A DNA stretch of 64,000 nt from Myxococcales bacterium 68-20 (GCA_001899635.1 MKVQ01000026.1:1-64000); one strand, 5' to 3'. Positions 54,294 through 63,938 are shown, counted from the first letter of the stretch. Notes: generated from the sequence alone by a model not told the origin. Numbers and translations are program-made.

Positions 54294-55835
54294 TCAGTGG
54301 GGGTGCGGGTTCGGAGCGCCGCGCTCGAGCGCGTGTGCGGGAGCGCGTTCTCCGTGCCGGTCGACGAGCGCGATGTAGTGCTTCCGCGCGAAGGCTCGAT
54401 CGCCGAGGTCCCAGCTGACGTCGGCGAGCGCGAGGACCGCGGGAGCGTACGCGGGGCTCTTCTCGAGCGCGTCTCGATAGCGCTGACGTGCCTCGACGAG
54501 GTCGCCCTCGTGCCGCGCGACGTCGCCGAGTCCGGCCATCGCCTCGACGTTCGACGGGTCTTTCGCGAGCGTGAGCCTGAACCGCTGGCGCGCCCGCGAT
54601 AGATCACCGGCCTGGAGCGACGTCCTTGCGAGTCGGAGGATCGAGGTGACCGGAAGCGCATCCTCCGTCTTGGCCGCCGTGTCATCGCTCGCCGCTGGAG
54701 CCGTCGCGACGGTCGCCGCTGGAGCCGTCGCGACGGTCGCCGCTGGAGCCGTCGCGACCGTCGCCGTTGGAGCGATCGTGCCCGCCGCCGCGAGGTTCGG
54801 CGAGCGTTTCGCCACGACCTCCGCGGGGGCTCCGGTGACAGGCACGGCCGGAGTCACGTCGCGAGCCACCTCGGCGGTGGACGTCGGCTTCATCGGCTCG
54901 CCCTGCGGCGCCAGACGAACGACGCCGAGAGCGAACGTCGCCGCTGCGACGAAGGCACTGGCGGTGAGGCCCGCCGCGACGCCGATGACGAGCCCTCGTC
55001 GCGACGACGACCTCAGTGGGGGCGTCTCGCGTGCGTAAGAGTCCTCCGGAGCGCCGGACGTGGACTCGCACGGCGGCATCGTCTCGAGCGCCGCCTCGCG
55101 CGCGTGCGCCTCCTCCGGTGGTCCGCTCATGGGCGCGCGCGCCTGGGTCGTCTCGCATGCGCGCGTCTCGACCGGTGCTGGGGAGGCGAGCGGCTGCTCC
55201 TGCCTCTCGGCGCTCGTCGTATTGCCATCGATCTGCCGTCGCGGGCGACGCTGGGTCAGCTGCGCGGTGCGCAGGCTCGGCGAGTGCTGTTCGGCCGCCG
55301 CGTCTCCGAACGCCGTGTCGTCGGGCTTCATCAGCGTGATCGTCGGCGCGGGAGTGAAGTCGCGATGAAGCGGAAGGCCCGGGAGGAGCGGGAGCATCGG
55401 AAGCGGCCCCGAGCGGATCGTGACCGCGGGGATCGGCGGACAGGGGTTCACCGAGGGCGGCGCCGGTCGCGTCGGCGTCGACGAGGGCCGCGACGGCGAA
55501 GGCTCGGGCAGGAGGACCTCACCGTCGAGGCGAATGGGCATCGCGCTCGATGCCGCGAAGAGCGTGAGGGCGAGCTCGTCGGAGGGCAGCAGGGGCTCGA
55601 GATCGTCGTCCTCGAGCGAGATCGAGCTGTCATCGACGGCCTCGTCGTCGGACACGTCCTCGATGTCGTTCAGGTTCACCAGCTCTTCGATCGCCGCGGC
55701 GATTGTGACGGCGAGCTCCGCCTCCGCCGGGGCGTCCTCGTCGAGCCCCCCGTTATCGAGCTCGAGTACCTTGCGGCCGCCCGCTGTCGGCGATTCGTTC
55801 GAGCTCGCGTCGATCGACGAAGTCCCCAGTTTCAT
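54294..55835 (-). CDS. Single-pass membrane protein with C-terminal TPR domain
   Basis: A 513-residue protein. Residues 1 to about 275 are acidic then Pro-rich and probably disordered. A membrane segment follows the basic SSSRRG (GLVIGVAAGLTASAFVAAATFALG). A short linker holds three TVATAPA repeats. The C-terminal 130 residues are TPR units (ARTSLQAGDLSRARQRFRLT, GLGDVARHEGDLVEARQRYR, LADVSWDLGDRAFARKHY). ATG at 55835 is preferred, with 55892 as an alternative. It lies downstream of the Ser/Thr kinase gene, on the same strand, and may be its partner or substrate. Function unknown. Confidence 0.7.
   Translation of the reverse strand: MKLGTSSIDASSNESPTAGGRKVLELDNGGLDEDAPAEAELAVTIAAAIEELVNLNDIEDVSDDEAVDDSSISLEDDDLEPLLPSDELALTLFAASSAMPIRLDGEVLLPEPSPSRPSSTPTRPAPPSVNPCPPIPAVTIRSGPLPMLPLLPGLPLHRDFTPAPTITLMKPDDTAFGDAAAEQHSPSLRTAQLTQRRPRRQIDGNTTSAERQEQPLASPAPVETRACETTQARAPMSGPPEEAHAREAALETMPPCESTSGAPEDSYARETPPLRSSSRRGLVIGVAAGLTASAFVAAATFALGVVRLAPQGEPMKPTSTAEVARDVTPAVPVTGAPAEVVAKRSPNLAAAGTIAPTATVATAPAATVATAPAATVATAPAASDDTAAKTEDALPVTSILRLARTSLQAGDLSRARQRFRLTLAKDPSNVEAMAGLGDVARHEGDLVEARQRYRDALEKSPAYAPAVLALADVSWDLGDRAFARKHYIALVDRHGERAPAHALERGAPNPHPH
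54691..54774. repeat. 24-base tandem repeat in coding sequence
   Basis: Three near-perfect copies of a 24-base unit starting GCCGCTGGAGCCGTCGCG (54691, 54715, 54739) and part of a fourth. On the minus strand they encode TVATAPAA repeats in the linker of the TPR membrane protein. Eight residues per unit keep the frame, so copy number may vary freely. Confidence 0.85.
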
Positions 55836-55997
55836 CTCGATCAGGATACATTCGCTTCGGATCGATCGCCAGGTGAATTTGTCGATTTTCATCGAGTCCG
55901 CGGACCGCTGCACGGGTGTGGGGCGCGAGCCCGAGTCGCCGCCGGAACACGAGCGGCGGCCGGCGCTTCTCTCCCGAGCACCGCGCAGGGGGCGCGG

Positions 55998-57374
55998 TCA
56001 GCGTGCGTTCGCGCTCGCGGTGCCCGCCGCGTTGCTGGTCGGCACGTCAGGCGAGAGGCCGACGTACACGAGCGCTGCCGTCGACGCGACGACGAACGCG
56101 ACGAAGGCGAGCAGGCCGACAACCCTGAGCCGCGAGCGTCTCGGCGGTGCAGCCGGCAGCGCCACGACTGGCGGCGGCGTGGGCGGGGCGACCTCGACAG
56201 CGGGTGCGTCCTCCAGGCGGAACGCGCGATGAATTCGCGTGGTGGGGGTGACGCCGGCGACCGTCAGGGGGACGGTGTCCGCCGCGCCCGGGCGCGATGG
56301 GGGAAGGGAGTGAACCGCCGAGTGTTCGATGATCTCCGCATCGGAGACCGAGAGCGTGTTCGAGTGCGAGCGCATCACCTCGTGGAGGCTCCGGCGCGGG
56401 CCGAAGATCTCGCGCACATGCTCGATCACCTCCGGGCGCGGAGCGACGAGCCCTTGAGTGGCGGCTTCCAGCTGGCAGCCGAAGTCCGCCATCGAGCGGA
56501 ACCGGTCCGCCGGCGACTGCGCGAGCGCCTTGCGAACGACTGCTTCGAGCGCGATCGAGATCGTCGGGTCCTCCGCACGAAGGCTCGGCACCTCCGCCGC
56601 GGCCGTGAGGCGAAGCGTGTCGACGTTGCTCTCCCCCTTGAAGAGACGGCGGCCCGCGAGCGCTTCCCAGAGCACCACGCCGAGCGCGAAGATGTCCGAA
56701 GCCGTCGTCGCCGTGTTCGTCAACAGGTACTCGGGCGCCATGTACCCGAACTTCCCGCGACGCATCGTCATCGCGGTCCGCTTCGGATCCAGCGCTGCCT
56801 TCGCGATGCCGAAGTCCGTGATGCGCGCCGCGCCGTCGAGACCGACGAGGATGTTCTGAGGTGAGACGTCTCGGTGGACCAACCCGAGCGGCCTGCCGTC
56901 CGCGTCCACTGCGGTGTGGATCGCGCTGAGGCCGGCGCAAGCGTCGAGGATGACGCTGAGCTTCACGCCCAGCGGCATCTTCGTCCCGGCTGTGAGCAGC
57001 TGAGAGAGCGCCCCACCGTCGATGTAGTCCATGACGAGGAGCAGCTCGCCGTCGACCTCGTCGACGTCGTCGATGCTGACGACGTTGGGGTGACGCACGG
57101 CCGAAGCGTTGTGTGCCTCCCGCAGGATGGCATCGCGGATCTCGGGGTCCGCCAGGAGGTACGAGTGCGTTCGCTTGATCGCGACGGGCCGCTCGAACCC
57201 GGCAGCGCCGCGCTGGACGCCGAGATACACCGAGCCCATGCCGCCGCGCGCGATGCATTGCAAGAGGCGGTAGCGCGAGGAGAGCGGGAGCTCCACGCCC
57301 GTCCTCTCGTCATCGATCGGCGCCACCCGCGTACGGTCGACGACCGTATCGTTCCCCTCCGTCGACTCCATCAT
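55998..57374 (-). CDS. Ser/Thr protein kinase with C-terminal membrane segment
   Basis: A 458-residue eukaryotic-like kinase. The catalytic domain spans about residues 33-300: glycine loop CIARGGMGSVYLG, lysine in VAIKRTH, catalytic loop VHRDVSPQNIL, DFG in TDFGIAKA and YMAPEYL. A Pro-rich linker leads to one membrane segment near the C-terminus (VVGLLAFVAFVVASTAALVYVG) and a short outer tail. Such PknB-like kinases phosphorylate regulators and TPR or FHA proteins. Two adjacent ATGs at 57374 and 57371 can start it. The TPR membrane protein gene follows 163 bases later. Confidence 0.9.
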   Translation of the reverse strand: MMESTEGNDTVVDRTRVAPIDDERTGVELPLSSRYRLLQCIARGGMGSVYLGVQRGAAGFERPVAIKRTHSYLLADPEIRDAILREAHNASAVRHPNVVSIDDVDEVDGELLLVMDYIDGGALSQLLTAGTKMPLGVKLSVILDACAGLSAIHTAVDADGRPLGLVHRDVSPQNILVGLDGAARITDFGIAKAALDPKRTAMTMRRGKFGYMAPEYLLTNTATTASDIFALGVVLWEALAGRRLFKGESNVDTLRLTAAAEVPSLRAEDPTISIALEAVVRKALAQSPADRFRSMADFGCQLEAATQGLVAPRPEVIEHVREIFGPRRSLHEVMRSHSNTLSVSDAEIIEHSAVHSLPPSRPGAADTVPLTVAGVTPTTRIHRAFRLEDAPAVEVAPPTPPPVVALPAAPPRRSRLRVVGLLAFVAFVVASTAALVYVGLSPDVPTSNAAGTASANAR

Positions 57375-57567
57375 GTCGCCAGGAGCGGGAAAGCAACCAG
57401 CGGACCACTCTTCACCGGGGACGTCGCCGCGTGATGCCGAGCAATTCGCCGGCCGTGGCGCTGATTCTGAGATTTGTCGCCGGTGATTCTTGGATGCTCT
57501 CATGTGCTGCCCCGGCACTGGAGAAGGTTCGGTTCCGATATCGTTGCGTGGGTAGGCGGTGCAGTGT

Positions 57568-57636
57568 CAGGTGTCGCTCGGACGCATCACCAGGTGTCGC
57601 TCGGACGCATCACCAGGTGCCGCTCGGAGGCACGAG
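57568..57636. repeat. 23-base tandem repeat at the end of a kinase gene
   Basis: Units starting CAGGTG(T/C)CGCTCGGA begin at 57568, 57591 and 57614. The first two are identical, the third has diverged. The third covers the stop region of the REC-histidine kinase gene, so the gene 3' end appears to have been duplicated outwards. Confidence 0.75.
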
Positions 57637-58731
57637 GGAATGGCGGGTCGGGAGCGTGAAGAAGAAGGTCGCGCCTCCATCCACCTCGCCTTCCGCCCAG
57701 ACGCGGCCACCGTGGTGGTGAACGATCCGCTGGACGATCGCGAGGCCGATGCCGGTGCCCTCGAAGTCGGCGCTCGAGTGGAGACGTTGGAACGTTCGGA
57801 AAAGCTTGGCCTGATGTCGCGGGTCGAACCCGACGCCGTTGTCGCGGACGAAGTACACTGCCTCCGAGCCCACCGCCGTCGAGCCGATCTCGATCGTCGC
57901 CGACGACGAGCGCACGGTGAACTTCCACGCGTTGCGGAGCAGGTTCTCGAGCGCGATTCGGAGGAGGCTCGCGTCTCCCCGGGCGGTCAGATCGGAGGCG
58001 ACGACGGTCTCGACGCTGCGCCCGGGATCGCCGGTACGGAGCTCCGCGATGATTCCGAGGGCGAGGGCGCTGATGTCGACAGGCTGGGACGACGGCCGCG
58101 TCCTGCTCACCTTCGAGAGGCGCAACAGATCCTCGATCAGCTGATCCATGCGATCGGCGGCGCACGCGATCCTCGTCAGGAGGGTTCGTCCCTCGTCGTC
58201 GAGCTTGTGCCCGTGGTCCGCGAGCAGGATCTCGCTGAACCCCTTGAGGGGGCGCAGGGGGGCGCGGAGGTCGTGCGAGACCGAATAGTTGAACGAGTCG
58301 AGGTCGGCGAGCGTGCGCTTGTGCGCCTCGACCTCGTCCGCGAGCTTCTTCCGGCTGCGGTGGAGCTCGAGGAACACGTTCACCTTGCTCACCAGCACGT
58401 GCGGGTCGAGAGGCTTGAAGAGCACGTCCACCGCGCCGCTGTCGTAGCCGCGGAAGAGGCTCTCTTCGGTCTCGAGCTGCCCGGTGACGAAGATGATGGG
58501 GACGTCGCGCGATTTCGGGTTCGAGCGGGCGAGTCGCGCGACCTCGTAGCCGCTCATGTCCGGCATCTGGACGTCGAGGAGGACCGCAGCGAGCTCGTCG
58601 AGCTGCAGGCGGTCGAGCGCTTCGCGACCCGAGCTGGCGCGCAGGATCTCGCAGTCGAGATCGCCGAGGAGCGCGGCCATCGCGCTCAGGTTCGCCTGCA
58701 CGTCGTCGACGATCAGGATCTTGGGGCCCAT
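57610..58731 (-). CDS. REC-HisKA-HATPase sensor kinase
   Basis: A 373-residue cytoplasmic kinase. The receiver domain (about residues 1-120) has IVDD, the phosphoacceptor in LLDVQMPDMSGYE and the lysine in LFKPLDP. The HisKA domain has the phospho-histidine in FNYSVSHDLRAPLRPLKGF. The ATPase domain has LENLLRNAWKFT, VRDNGVGFD and GTGIGLAIVQRIV. An N-terminal receiver suggests input from another kinase. The VSHDLRAPLR pattern is like that of phytochrome-type kinases. It stands alone, with about 240 bases between its 3' end and the Ser/Thr kinase start. Confidence 0.9.
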   Translation of the reverse strand: MGPKILIVDDVQANLSAMAALLGDLDCEILRASSGREALDRLQLDELAAVLLDVQMPDMSGYEVARLARSNPKSRDVPIIFVTGQLETEESLFRGYDSGAVDVLFKPLDPHVLVSKVNVFLELHRSRKKLADEVEAHKRTLADLDSFNYSVSHDLRAPLRPLKGFSEILLADHGHKLDDEGRTLLTRIACAADRMDQLIEDLLRLSKVSRTRPSSQPVDISALALGIIAELRTGDPGRSVETVVASDLTARGDASLLRIALENLLRNAWKFTVRSSSATIEIGSTAVGSEAVYFVRDNGVGFDPRHQAKLFRTFQRLHSSADFEGTGIGLAIVQRIVHHHGGRVWAEGEVDGGATFFFTLPTRHSLVPPSGTW

Positions 58732-59026
58732 GTGCTCTCGGCGGAGAAAAGGAGCGGGCGCTCGCCGACGACGTGGGAGGCGTCGAGGTCCGTGAGCTCC
58801 GTGTCAGCGATCCGCTTTGCGGATCGTCCGCTGCCATCTCCGGCCGCACGCCCCAGCGACCGACCACGGACCTTACCACAGTCGGGATGGCTATGGTTAG
58901 CGTGGAATTCAGTAAGAGCGTCCCAAACGTCGAAATCGGCTAGCTCATCCTCGCCCCAGGCCCCGACAAGCGCTGCCGCACGGGCGCGCCTCGCCCCGCG
59001 TCCCATCCGGGGCACGTCGATTCAGG

Positions 59027-59638
59027 TCACTTGGCGAGGGACGCGTTGAGGACGACCGAGCCGAGGAACTTCGGCCGGCCGACCTCGTCGACGGTACGTG
59101 ACGCGGCGATGACGCTCGTCTCGCCGATGAACACGCCCAGGAGGGCGGCGTCGACGTTCTGCGCCATCGGCACGGTCGTCGCGTTCTCGGTCACGAGCTT
59201 CAGCACCACGATGCAGCGCTTGCCGCGGCTCGTGATGCTCTGGATCTGGGCGAGCATGCGCCCCATGTCCTTGAGGCCGAGGTTGCGCGCGTCGAAGACC
59301 GTGAGCTCCTGGCCGAGCTCGCTTGCGAGGCGGGCCATGCCATGCGCGATCTCGAGGACCCCATCCGGGTCACGCTTGCTCGAGCCGATGAAGGCGAGCG
59401 ACTGCCAGTCGTGCTGCTGGCAGCGAAGCCAGAGGCGCTGCCAGACCGGGTCCATGGTGTTGGACCCGCTCATCATCGAGGAGTAGCCCCCCTCAAACCC
59501 CGCGAGGGGATTCGTTCCTTGTGACATGGGGCGGGATGAGTCGCTGAGTCGTTTGTTCGAGACAGGCCCGCGAGGCTCCGCACCGTTTTCCTGCGGCTCG
59601 GCTCCTCGGTGGACGTCTGTGGGCTCCAGTATATCCAA
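59027..59638 (-). CDS. BY-kinase/CpsD-like protein without a Walker A motif
   Basis: A 203-residue protein. Residues about 60-200 resemble the ParA/MinD-like fold of bacterial tyrosine autokinases and capsule regulators (WQSLAFIGSSKRDPDG, IAHGMARLASELGQELTVFD, DAALLGVFIGETSV, FLGSVVLNA). The P-loop GKT expected after IGSS is replaced by KRDPDG, so ATP binding is doubtful. TTG at 59638 is preferred because GGAGG lies five bases upstream; ATG at 59527 would remove 37 residues. It may be a structural partner in polysaccharide export. The O-antigen-ligase-like gene nearby supports this. Confidence 0.6.
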   Translation of the reverse strand: MDILEPTDVHRGAEPQENGAEPRGPVSNKRLSDSSRPMSQGTNPLAGFEGGYSSMMSGSNTMDPVWQRLWLRCQQHDWQSLAFIGSSKRDPDGVLEIAHGMARLASELGQELTVFDARNLGLKDMGRMLAQIQSITSRGKRCIVVLKLVTENATTVPMAQNVDAALLGVFIGETSVIAASRTVDEVGRPKFLGSVVLNASLAK

Positions 59639-59660
59639 ACATGCCTCCGAAAGGCTCGTT

Positions 59661-60362
59661 TCATTCGCGGGCGTACTTTCCCACGATGGTTCCGGCCGCG
59701 GTCTTGTGGGTCTGGATGAGGGCGTCGACCTCGTTCGGGCCCATGGAGACGGCAGCTTGCGGCAGAGCTGCCACCGGGAAGGCGTAGACCGCCAGCTCGT
59801 AGTCGTGGGGCGTCCCCGGGGGCGGGCACACGTTCCCGTAGCCGGCCTGGGGGCCGAAGCTCCAGGCCGTCTGCTTCGATCCGGCGGGGGTCGGCGGTGT
59901 CGCCTGATTGGCGATCCCCTGCGGAAGGGAGGTCGTCGCCGCCGGGATATCCCAGATCACCCAGTGGTAGTTGTCCGGGCCGGGGAGGGAGAGGTCCCGC
60001 ATGACGACCGCGTAGCTCTGGGTCCCGTCGGGAGCTTCGCTCCAGGCGAGCGGGATCGACTGGCCGGCGCCGTCGCAGGAATGCACCTTGGGGATGAATG
60101 CCCCGTCCGCGAACGCGGCGCTCGTCACCGTGAGCGGAAGGGTCGCTGCGTCGGGCGCAGGCGATACCGAGTCGGGGGCCGCGTCGCTCGCGCCGGAGGC
60201 GTCCGCTACGGGCGTCGAACCATCGAGGGCGCCGCCGTCTCGAGTCGAGCCGTCTTGCGTCGCGCCGCCGGCGGTGGGTGGCGCGCTGTCATCGTCATCG
60301 GACGAGCACGCCGCGGCGACGAGCCCGAAGGCCACGAGGCAAGCGAGCACGGCCCTGCGCAT
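59661..60362 (-). CDS. PEBP (YbhB/Raf-kinase-inhibitor-like) lipoprotein
   Basis: A 233-residue exported protein. The lipobox is LVAAAC (C19), followed by an Asp/Gly/Ala-rich linker of about 55 residues. The PEBP domain spans about residues 75-233: SCDGAGQSIPLAW, VVMRDLSLPGPDNYHWVIWDIP and GYGNVCPPPGTPHDYELAVYA. YbhB-like proteins bind phosphate-containing ligands; their role in bacteria is unclear. It is divergent from the SGNH esterase gene with a 124-base gap. Confidence 0.85.
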   Translation of the reverse strand: MRRAVLACLVAFGLVAAACSSDDDDSAPPTAGGATQDGSTRDGGALDGSTPVADASGASDAAPDSVSPAPDAATLPLTVTSAAFADGAFIPKVHSCDGAGQSIPLAWSEAPDGTQSYAVVMRDLSLPGPDNYHWVIWDIPAATTSLPQGIANQATPPTPAGSKQTAWSFGPQAGYGNVCPPPGTPHDYELAVYAFPVAALPQAAVSMGPNEVDALIQTHKTAAGTIVGKYARE

Positions 60363-60486
60363 GTCGCTTGCCTCAAACAAAGCTCGTGCCGTACGGCTCG
60401 AGCTTGAACCGACCGGGGGCCCTTGCCGCATGCTAGAACATGAAGCGCCGCTCCTTCCGGGGCCGAAGGCGCCCCCTTCTCCAGCC

Positions 60487-61911
60487 ATGTCCCTCTTCCG
60501 CTTCCGGACGTTCGCCTGTGTATCGCTGCTCATGCTGCCAGCATGCGTGGCTCGGCTTACCGATCGCAACACTCCTAAGGAGAACGGCGGCGTCACCGGT
60601 GAGCCGGCGAACTGCGCCGTCGCGAAGCCGCTCCCGACCGGCGGGCCCGGGGGCGACGCGGCGCCGAAACTCCTCGGCCGCTTCGCGCCCCCGCCGGACT
60701 CGCCCGACACGCCGCTGTTCGACTGGTCCGGCAACTCCATCACCGTGCGGTTCCAGGGCACGAGCAAGGTCACGGTGAAGCTGCGGCTCACCGGCGATGT
60801 CCCGCAGGACCAGATGTTCACGTTCGTCGTCGATGGCGTCGCGGCGACACGTCGGATCACGGTGAAGAACGACTCCGCGGGCAACCCGACGCTCGAGCCG
60901 CAAGAGGACTACGAGATCGTCAGCCTCGATCCGAACCAGCCGCACGAGGTCACGATCTACAAGAACACCGAGGCCCAGAAGGGCTCGATCATCTTCAAGG
61001 GCTTCGACCTCCACGGCGGCACCGTTCTGCCGCCGACGCGTCGCCCGCGTCGCATGGAGTTCATCGGCGACTCGATCGTGTGCGGTTACGGCAACGAGGG
61101 GAAGAACGCGACGTGTCCCTTCGAGGTCAAGATCCGCGACGCGAAGGACGCGCAGGGCAATCCGATCAAGGACGCCAACGGGAACCCCGTGGCGATCACC
61201 GTTCCGCTCACGCAGAACCAGTACCTCTCCTTCACGTCGATCGCTGCGCGCGAGCTCGCCGCCGACGCCGTCACGACCTGCTGGTCGGGCAAGGGCGTCT
61301 ACAAGAACTACAAGGAGCGCTACAAGCGCGACCCCAAGACCAACGAGATCGTTCCCGACGACGACACCTTCACGACCATCCCGGAGCTCTGGGAGACGCG
61401 CACCGTCGCCAGTGACTTCCAGGGCTTCAAGTGGGACTTCGCCCAGGAGAAGCCCGAGGATGTGCCGCAGGTCGTCTTCATCAGCCTCGGCACGAACGAC
61501 TACTCTCGGGACACGAAGCCGCCGGCCACGGACCCGACGAAGCTCTCCGGCGACAACATCCCCGACGGGGACATGAACGATCCCGCCGAGCGCGAGAAGT
61601 TCTTCGAGAAGTATCTCGCGCTCGTGAAGAAGGTCCGGGAGCGCAGGCCCGACGCCCACATCTTCCTCGCCGTGCCGCCGATGCTCACCGACCAGTTCCC
61701 GCTCGACAATGCGCGGTCCAACGTCCGCGACGCGCTCCTCCGCATCGTCGCCGAGCAAGAGCGTGCCGGCGATCGGAAGGTCTATCAGATGGATCTCGTC
61801 GAGCAGGGCTTCCGCTACGGCCTCGGCTGCGACTACCACCCGAACCTCGAAGTCCACCGCATCATGGCGAGGCAACTCGTCGGAGCCGTCCGGTCCAAAA
61901 CGTGCTGGTGA
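60487..61911 (+). CDS. SGNH-hydrolase lipoprotein (CE2-type esterase)
   Basis: A 474-residue exported protein. The lipobox is MLPACVA (C20). Residues about 60-175 form a jelly-roll-like domain, and the SGNH domain starts at about residue 185: the catalytic serine in EFIGDSIVCGYG, an LGTND block and a C-terminal D-x-H-x2 region (CDYHPNLEVHR). The two-domain order is that of carbohydrate esterase family 2, which deacetylates polysaccharides. A long insertion (about residues 205-330) rich in Lys and Asp is unusual. It lies next to an O-antigen-ligase-like gene, so it may trim acetyl groups of a cell-surface glycan. Confidence 0.82.
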   Translation: MSLFRFRTFACVSLLMLPACVARLTDRNTPKENGGVTGEPANCAVAKPLPTGGPGGDAAPKLLGRFAPPPDSPDTPLFDWSGNSITVRFQGTSKVTVKLRLTGDVPQDQMFTFVVDGVAATRRITVKNDSAGNPTLEPQEDYEIVSLDPNQPHEVTIYKNTEAQKGSIIFKGFDLHGGTVLPPTRRPRRMEFIGDSIVCGYGNEGKNATCPFEVKIRDAKDAQGNPIKDANGNPVAITVPLTQNQYLSFTSIAARELAADAVTTCWSGKGVYKNYKERYKRDPKTNEIVPDDDTFTTIPELWETRTVASDFQGFKWDFAQEKPEDVPQVVFISLGTNDYSRDTKPPATDPTKLSGDNIPDGDMNDPAEREKFFEKYLALVKKVRERRPDAHIFLAVPPMLTDQFPLDNARSNVRDALLRIVAEQERAGDRKVYQMDLVEQGFRYGLGCDYHPNLEVHRIMARQLVGAVRSKTCW

Positions 61912-61985
61912 GGTAGTGCCTGCCGAAGTCGCGGGGCGTCGTGCCTCGGGACCCGCGCAGGCGCTGCCCTCGCGAGCCACGTTCG

Positions 61986-63731
61986 ATGACGACCGACAAA
62001 CGCGACGAGCGCGACGAGCGTGACCGACGTGACCAACGCGACCAGACGATCCCCGACGGCGCGGTAGCCGTTCCGAGCGGAGCCGCACTCCGACACCTCC
62101 GGACGCCGGCCAGCCTCGAGGTGCTGCAGGAACGCGTCAACCAGGCGTACGGCGCCTTCGGCGTGCGGGCGGACGAGGATGTCCTCTACGAGCGGCGCGT
62201 CCTCATCGACGACGACTGGAGGTCGACGGCGTGGCTCATCGCAGGGATCTTTGCGGCCTCGTCGTTCCTCGCCTTCGCGTCTCAGCCGTCGTGGAGCGGC
62301 CCCGCCGCGTGGGAGAGCTCGTTCCGGCTCGACACCGTCTTCGTGGTCGTCTGGGGGCCGCTCCTCTACTGGGCGCTGGCCCGCCCGAAGCTGTGGAAGA
62401 GCGTCCGCACGTACCTCGTCCTCGCGCTCTGCATCGAGTCGTTCAGCGAGACGATGTTCCGGGTGAAAGGCGAGGGCGGCTACTGGGACTCCGTGATGTG
62501 GCCCGCGGCCGTCGGCTACTTCGGCACGATCAAGGAGCTCTCCGGTCTGCCTGGTGCATCGCTGCCCGTGTTCTTCTTCGCCACGGTCGGGCTGCTCTGT
62601 CGCGCGGTCTGGGGGAAGAAGCACGCCAACGCCGCTCGGCCAGCCCCGCCTGGCTTCGCGAGGAACGCGCTCCTTCTTTTCCTCGGGACGCTCGCCGTCG
62701 TCTCCGCGTTGGGCGTTGCCCGGGGAGGGCAGGTCGACTGGGCGTTCCGCCAGACCGTCCACTTGCTGCAGTTGCCGCTCGTCGGCCTGCTCTTCCTCTA
62801 CGCGCTCCGCGTGCCGGAGGATCTCGCCGCGGTCGGGACGGCCTACGTGCTCGTGGCGGTCGCTCGCAGTCTGCTCGTCGTCTACGTCTACGTCGGCGTC
62901 TGCATCCCGAACGGGATCACGGAGCTGCCCGGGAAGCCGGAGTGGTGCACGACCCACTCGGACACCGTGCTGTTCGTGAGCGCGCTCGTGATCCTGCTCA
63001 CGCACGCCCTCGAGCAACGCACGCGGAAGGTGACGATCCGCGCCCTCGCGTTCGGGGCGGTGATCCTCCTCGGCGTCGTCCTCAACAACCGCCGTCTCGC
63101 GTTCGTCAGCCTCGCGATCGCGCCGCTCGTGATCTATCTCGCGCTCGATCCGAGCAGGCGAAAGCGGCGGGTCACGATGGCGCTGGGCATCGCGGTGCCG
63201 CTCCTCGTCGGATACGTGCTCGTGGGGGCCGACGTCACGTCGGACTCCGCGCTCCTGAAGCCCGCGAAGAGCATCGCGTCGGTGCTCGACCAACGGGACT
63301 CGTCGTCGATCTCGCGCGACATCGAGAACGAGAACCTGATCTTCACGCTGGGACAGGCCCCATTGGTACCGCCCGGCTTCGGGCATGAGTACGAGTTCTC
63401 GCCGGCCAACCCGCCGGTCGACCTGAGCGAGGTCTTCCAGAGCTACCGTCTCATCGCGCACAACGGGGTGCTCTGGCTCTGGTCGATCGCGGGCGTGATC
63501 GGCTTCACGCTGCTCTGGTCGGTGTACCCGCTGGCCGGGACCCTGGCGCTGAGAGGCTACCGCGTCGCAGAGACGGCCATCGAGCGCTCGGCCGCGCTGG
63601 CCTCCCTCGGCGGCGTCGCGGTCTGCGTCGTCCAGATCTGGGGCGATCAGGGCTTCAGCAGCTACATGACGCTCGTCACCTTCGGCGTCTGCTTCGCCGT
63701 AGCGTCGCGCCTCGCCGTGCGTAGGGTCTGA
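61986..63731 (+). CDS. O-antigen ligase/Wzy-like polytopic membrane protein
   Basis: A 581-residue protein. The N-terminal 80 residues are charged and start with an unusual run of alternating Asp, Glu and Arg. About ten to twelve membrane segments follow (STAWLIAGIFAASSFLAFAS, VFVVVWGPLLYWALA, NALLLFLGTLAVVSALG and others). A large loop lies between about residues 425 and 490 with LDQRDSSSISRDIENEN. It then has RLIAHNGVLWLW, in the place of the Wzy_C/ligase histidine motif. This matches O-antigen ligase and polymerase proteins of exopolysaccharide pathways. It starts at ATG 61986, 74 bases after the esterase stop. Confidence 0.75.
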   Translation: MTTDKRDERDERDRRDQRDQTIPDGAVAVPSGAALRHLRTPASLEVLQERVNQAYGAFGVRADEDVLYERRVLIDDDWRSTAWLIAGIFAASSFLAFASQPSWSGPAAWESSFRLDTVFVVVWGPLLYWALARPKLWKSVRTYLVLALCIESFSETMFRVKGEGGYWDSVMWPAAVGYFGTIKELSGLPGASLPVFFFATVGLLCRAVWGKKHANAARPAPPGFARNALLLFLGTLAVVSALGVARGGQVDWAFRQTVHLLQLPLVGLLFLYALRVPEDLAAVGTAYVLVAVARSLLVVYVYVGVCIPNGITELPGKPEWCTTHSDTVLFVSALVILLTHALEQRTRKVTIRALAFGAVILLGVVLNNRRLAFVSLAIAPLVIYLALDPSRRKRRVTMALGIAVPLLVGYVLVGADVTSDSALLKPAKSIASVLDQRDSSSISRDIENENLIFTLGQAPLVPPGFGHEYEFSPANPPVDLSEVFQSYRLIAHNGVLWLWSIAGVIGFTLLWSVYPLAGTLALRGYRVAETAIERSAALASLGGVAVCVVQIWGDQGFSSYMTLVTFGVCFAVASRLAVRRV

Positions 63732-63938
63732 AGCCACCGAACGGCCTCGGCCCCCCCGAGGCGACCACGATCCGGCGGCCGTTTCGGCGCGAGTCGAAGG
63801 CCGGTGGTCGGGGCGCGAGCCCGGAGCCGGAGCCCGAGCTCTTCCATAAGTTCCTAGAAAAGTATGCCGTCACCGTAACGCCGCGGCGCGCGCACCACGG
63901 CTCTCGGCATCAGTCGTGCTAACGTTCGGGCCTAGGCT

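Noticed and set aside
57568-57636. CRISPR-like repeats
   Set aside because: The units are directly tandem without spacers and there are no cas genes.
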